A stretch of DNA of 64,000 nt from the NCBI GenBank assembly GCA_001661515.1, contig LUVW01000039.1, positions 437,898-501,897 on the forward strand. The letters run 5' to 3'. Within the stretch, counting starts at the first letter, position 1; the number at the start of each line of letters is the position of its first letter. Under the pieces are notes generated by a model. That model searched no databases. It was given only the letters and a program-made list of their open reading frames with translations, and was not told where the DNA came from. Shown in pieces: positions 59,757 through 64,000 of the stretch. Both the position numbers and the translations under genes were made by a program. The DNA is from Capniomyces stellatus. Lineage: Eukaryota > Kickxellomycota > Harpellomycetes > Harpellales > Legeriomycetaceae.

Positions 59757-60480
59757 TTTGCGGCAGGCTCGTTTGTTGCTTTCTTACACTCACTTTACTT
59801 TTGTCTATTTACTGTGGATTTATTACGCCCTATGTTCAATGATTACTAGAGTATAAATTCTAGTGTTTTTTTTTACTGTAATAATCTTTTTAAAGTTAAA
59901 GAGAAAAAGTTCTTTAAAATTATTAAAAAAAAATGAGAAAAAGTTGTTTAATTTACCTGTTTTCATTATTATTGTTTTCTTTTGCTTCTTTTATTTAGCA
60001 TTCATATTTGAGTTGTGAATATTCGATAATTACTTTTTTTTTAATTCAATTTTTGTAAGCCAATAAATATTCGAGATTATTACTAAACTCGGATTAGCGT
60101 TTCAACAATAAAAACAAGCTTACTTTTAACTTAACGACTTTGCATTAAACGTAAACTTAGGCTGTTAAGGTTAAAACATATCATATAATACTGACATTTT
60201 GGTAATGCTACACAATACAGTACAGTGACTAAAGGGCTTGCGTAATTTTATTTAATAAACCAGACATGGCTGTAAATCGTAATAAATGTCGTTAAAATCC
60301 GTTATAAGTGTGTAGTGTATGTTGAAATTTCTTTTGATAAAAAAAAAAAAAAGTAAAACTGAGTTGAGGGAGGAAGGATGGATGTTAGGCGAGAATATGG
60401 CAGTTTCAAACCATTAATATGAGCATATAAAAGTGGGTTAGTGGCCACCCGATAATATAAGCAGCGATAAAAATAAATAT
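59757..60480. other. Intergenic region
   Basis: 724 bp upstream of the acidic protein gene and downstream of protease E. AT-rich with A- and T-runs (A13 near 60340); no ORF or RNA gene seen. Confidence 0.5.
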
Positions 60481-62799
60481 TTAGTCGAATGGAATTAATA
60501 CTGGAACAATATCAAACTCTTCTTCACACTTTGTCACTTGTTTGCAGACAAATGTTGGCTCTTTAACTGTTGCTGTGCCTGTGAATGGTGTTATTGCAAG
60601 GCTGCTTACGCTAAAGTTCTTAACAGCGTATGAAGCTTTTGGTTGGCCGTTGATGAATATATCCAATTTGCCGCCAGAGAGCTTAACTCCTATCTTGACC
60701 ACACTGCTCTTTGCTGGAGACTTGACGTCTTTTACAAAGTTATCAACGCCATAGTTTATTGAGCTACTATCAGAGACAACTCCAAACTGAGCTTCGATAA
60801 CGTCCTTGCCGTCTCCATAGCCACCAGGGCCAAGGAGCGCAACAAAAATGTCTGTGTCTGTAGTGACTTCGGCCGTGTACTCAAACTCTTGGGTGTCACA
60901 AGGCACGTTAAACTGCTTTTTAAAGTCATATTCTTTGTTGCTATTGGTTGACGAAAGCACCACGTTGGGGCTTGTCATTTTTAGTGGACATTTGCTAGGA
61001 GGGTCAACAGGGCCATCGCAGGTGTCGGGGCTAAAGCATAATATTGATACGTTTGATATCGTTGTTTCGTCCAGATCTGCAGCAAAAGCCAAGTAGTACT
61101 CGCCTTGGTTTACAAGCTCATTGTAGTTGTATTCATCTTCAAGGATATAGGTTACCACCTCCTTGTCGTTTCCAATGTATACACCAGTCTCATCGGATTT
61201 TATAAACATCTTTGGCCTTGTGTTGCTAGGAATAGTAAAGTTTGCGTCGTACGAAAATCCTCTGGACTCTAAACTCCAAGCGTCGCTGTTGATAGCAAGC
61301 TTTCCCTGAATCATATCTTCGCCATCAGCGTTTGGCTTGTTGTTGATAATAAAGAATACATCTGATGAGTTCTCAACATCAAATGATGCAAAGAACCTAC
61401 CCTGCTTACAATCAAGCTTGATAGCAGAGTCCCAATTATATTCTATTTTTGATTCGTCCAAAACACCGGTTTCAATTGCAATATCCGAGTTGGTCATTGT
61501 GCACAACTCGCCTGTAATTGGTGTGGTCGTGGTTGTGATTGGCTTTGTTGTAGTCGTGATTGGCTTTGTTGTAGTCGTGATTGGCTTTGTTGTGGTTGTG
61601 ATTGGCTTTGTTGTGGTTGTGATTGGCTTTGTTGTGGTTGTGATTGGCTTTGTTGTGGTTGTGATTGGCTTTGTTGTGGTTGTGATTGGCTTTGTTGTAG
61701 TCGTGATTGGCTTTGTTGTGGTTGTGATTGGCTTTGTTGTGGTTGTGATATCTTTACAAATATCCGAATAGTTGCAGCTTGGTCCAGTGCAGCTTACATG
61801 CTTGGAGATAAATTCCTCCCAATATCCCGAAACCAACATGTAAATTGCAACAGTGTTTTCTGCATCACACAGCTTTCCATTGATTTTAACTACTGAGCTT
61901 TCAACTCCTTGAAGCTTTTTATAATCGTTGTAGGTTAGTGGTCCTCCACTGTCGCCATAGCATGAAGCACTGTTGGCGGTTTGACCAACGCAAAACACCT
62001 TTCCATTCTTGAAGTCTTGTGGATGGAACATTTCGCACAAATAATCTCTTCCCTTGACAACTGTCAGTTGTTGGAGAGTCGAGATGGAGCTATCACCAAC
62101 TCTCGTTTCGCCAAACCCTGCTATTTTATAGCTAGTCCCTGTATCAAATGTACCCTTTTCTAGCTCGATTGGCATTGCTATATTTCCTGGTACACATATG
62201 TCTAAAACCAACAATGCCAAGTCATCCTAAAATATAGCGTTTCAAATGGTATAAATTGCCAATTAGTCGTTAAGAAAGTTTCAAGAGTGGAGCGGGACGG
62301 AGTTTCTCTATAATAGAATTGACAAAAAGAAAAAGAAAACTATACTTACAGCATATGGAGCCTTGTGCTTGTAGTTTGGATGCATAATGACCTTTTTAAC
62401 CTTGTAGCTGCTTTTATTTATGGGTAAAGGATTCACGCTACCAAGTCCAACATTGATTGTGCTCCAAGTCGACGGATCAGTTGTATTGGTTTCGTGGATA
62501 CAGTGAGCAGAAGTTATTATCGTGTTGGGTGTGATTAGCGAGCCTGTGCATCTGTAACTAGTAAGTCCGTTCACTTCAAAGTATGCTATAGACTTGTAGT
62601 TTGTAAAACTACTATTCACACCTCCAATGATGTTCGAAACAACGTCGTCGTCAGAGTCGTCCCTCTTTTTCAACAGTATGTTTTGCTCGCTGCTTGTGAA
62701 TACTTTATGCTCTGTGGTATATTGCTCTAACGTACGTCCATCTATTACCTGTGGAGCTAGTAATAGGTTGACAATGCTGAAAAGAATGAATTTCTTCAT
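60481..62799 (-). CDS. Secreted chymotrypsin-fold serine protease with TTTTKPI repeat linker and two C-terminal domains (protease E)
   Basis: complement(join(60481..62226,62350..62799)), 731 aa. The 123-nt intron (GTAAGT ... TATTTTAG, phase 0) joins KAPYA to DDLALLVLD. Signal peptide about 1-21. A dibasic KKR at 44-46 lies in the propeptide, but the mature start IIGG (Ile57) is preceded by Asn, not a basic residue. Triad present: His99 (TSAHC), Asp152 (DDLALL), Ser243 (CYGDSGGPL). The 189 position is Ala237, so it is not trypsin-like in specificity. After the protease (about 300 residues) comes a linker of about 11 TTTTKPI repeats, then about 330 residues forming two divergent copies of one beta-rich domain (DGEDMIQGKLAI in the first, DGKDVIEAQFGV in the second), each with paired Cys. 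A binding module, perhaps for carbohydrate, is inferred. Confidence 0.9.
61517..61752. repeat. 21-bp coding minisatellite encoding TTTTKPI in protease E
   Basis: About 11 copies of a 21-bp unit (+ strand GTGGTTGTGATTGGCTTTGT plus T). Two sub-variants differ by GTAGTC versus GTGGTT; the GTAGTC type clusters at 61550-61580 and appears once more near 61698. It is in frame and encodes a Thr-rich, probably O-glycosylated spacer. Confidence 0.96.
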
Positions 62800-64000
62800 A
62801 TTTAGATTGTAAAAATATAAAATGATCAGGGTTGATTTTTTTTTTGATGAAGAAGAATGAGTCTACTGTTTCAAAGCTCTTTGAGCTTTGATTGTTAATG
62901 TTATATGTCAAATTTTGCAAATTTCTCTAATAATTTAGGGTCTTTGTAAAATGCTACAAAAAAAAACTTCAATTCTATGTTGGTGCCATCCCCTTTTTTT
63001 GCTCTTTAACCTTTTGCTCTTTTATCTTTTGCTCTTTTACATTCTGCTTTACTTTTATTATAGTTTCTTCATTTGGTAATCTGTGAGCGTTAGTTTCTTT
63101 ATCCTGCTAATAACCGTCTTTATATTACCTAATGTATTTATAAGATTCTATTTTTACTCGAATGAATTATGTAATTATTTACTTTTTTAATTATTCCTGA
63201 CAATTTTCTCTTTTTTACTTCTTTTTTTCTTTTTTTACTTCCTTTTACTAATTTTTTTTCTTTCACAGTTTCACCTCTAACAAAACGTCATATACTGATG
63301 AGATTTTTTTCAATATTCAAGGCCACGTAAGAACTAAATCCAAGATCCCAACATTTAACCTTAAAAAACTGTTTTATAAAAGGCCAGAATTTGTTGCGAT
63401 CTAAAATAAAAACTACTTTGAACATTTGAGATCTGACCAGTATTGTGCCAACTTGTACTTTCATTGCGACCAGTAGTTTACATCCATTTGCTAAAGTGCG
63501 AGTTTCTCCTTACATAAGTATTCCTGCATTCTTTGAACTATTATTTCCAAGGTGACTTTTTTATACTTTAGCTATTTAAAGTGTTTCCCTTTTAAAAAAG
63601 CACATTTAATTGAATGCTCTCTAATCTAATACTGCTGTATTTACAGTCAAAGCTCAAGTTTTGCAATACTAATGTTGGCCAAACAGATATTATTCTTTAC
63701 ATTGCACTCTATAGCAGTCAGTGAGATTCATTTGCATCCAATTCGCCTTATAAAAACGAAGTTTGTGTTCGTCTTCTGATAAATTACATTTCATCGTACT
63801 AATTGGGCATTGCCCTTATTCTGTAATTACTCTTTAATTACTCTGTTATTGTCGCAAAAGGTGTAATAAATTAAAGTAAGGTACAAATCTGCACTAAAAT
63901 CCTATTTCCGACTTTGTGTTAAATTTAGTAATTCCTTAAATTTTTCTTCCTCAGTGCCAGATTTTTTTTCCATAACAGTTCCCGCTTTTGGTTGATTACT
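62800..64000. other. Intergenic region at the right end of the window
   Basis: 1.2 kb upstream of protease E. AT-rich, with an imperfect 12-13-bp repeat of TTTTGCTCTTTTA (62995-63050) and T-runs. No gene recognised up to the window edge. Confidence 0.5.

Overview
The window is nuclear DNA of a fungus. It carries a complete GPI3/PIG-A, V-ATPase subunit E, Pkr1, Qcr10, eIF3j and a mitochondrial acyl-CoA dehydrogenase. It also has short GT-AG introns of about 80-310 nt, the standard code with all three stops in use, and very AT-rich spacers full of poly-T and poly-A runs. A full-length SND1 (Tudor-SN), a kinesin-4-like motor, and a family of secreted trypsin-like proteases with long low-complexity tails argue against a yeast. 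They fit an early-diverging filamentous fungus, perhaps an arthropod-associated Kickxellomycotina/Harpellales type; that placement is inference only.

Layout. The left end (1-3723) is a 5'-truncated full ABCB/P-glycoprotein-type exporter. It is followed by two minus-strand trypsin-like protease genes (4005-6773 and 8869-11124), each with a long low-complexity tail, and an 8-bp satellite lies just upstream of the second. From 13 to 41 kb is an ordinary housekeeping block: cyclophilin, oxalyl-CoA-synthetase-like Pcs60, an unidentified membrane protein, medium-chain acyl-CoA dehydrogenase, a divergent PKR1/eIF3j pair, a giant possible PPR protein, QCR10, GPI3 and a 2038-aa kinesin. A 4-kb gene-poor stretch follows (40.7-44.7 kb). 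Next come a protease gene broken by two in-frame TAA codons (44751-46466), a 7-bp telomere-like satellite, a catalytically dead protease paralogue with a spliced Thr/Ser-rich tail (48855-51536), VMA4, SND1, an acidic nuclear-looking protein of unknown function in five exons, and a fifth protease (60481-62799) with a TTTTKPI repeat linker and two C-terminal domains.

Main points for a second look. (1) Five S1A protease paralogues lie within 60 kb, each with a different C-terminal extension, S1 pocket and activation site; one lacks all three catalytic residues and one is interrupted by stops. (2) The two largest satellites in the window each begin about 160 bp upstream of the start codon of a protease gene. 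(3) Three long genes (ABC transporter, PPR-like, SND1) switch from G-rich to C-rich coding strand part-way along. (4) Two introns are best explained as GC-AG introns, one with a perfect AG|GCAAGT donor. (5) GPI3 carries an acidic insertion of about 205 residues within an otherwise conserved enzyme.

Exon structures were worked out by hand from splice motifs, reading frame and, where possible, family conservation. Family assignments rest on motifs recognised by eye; no database search was possible.
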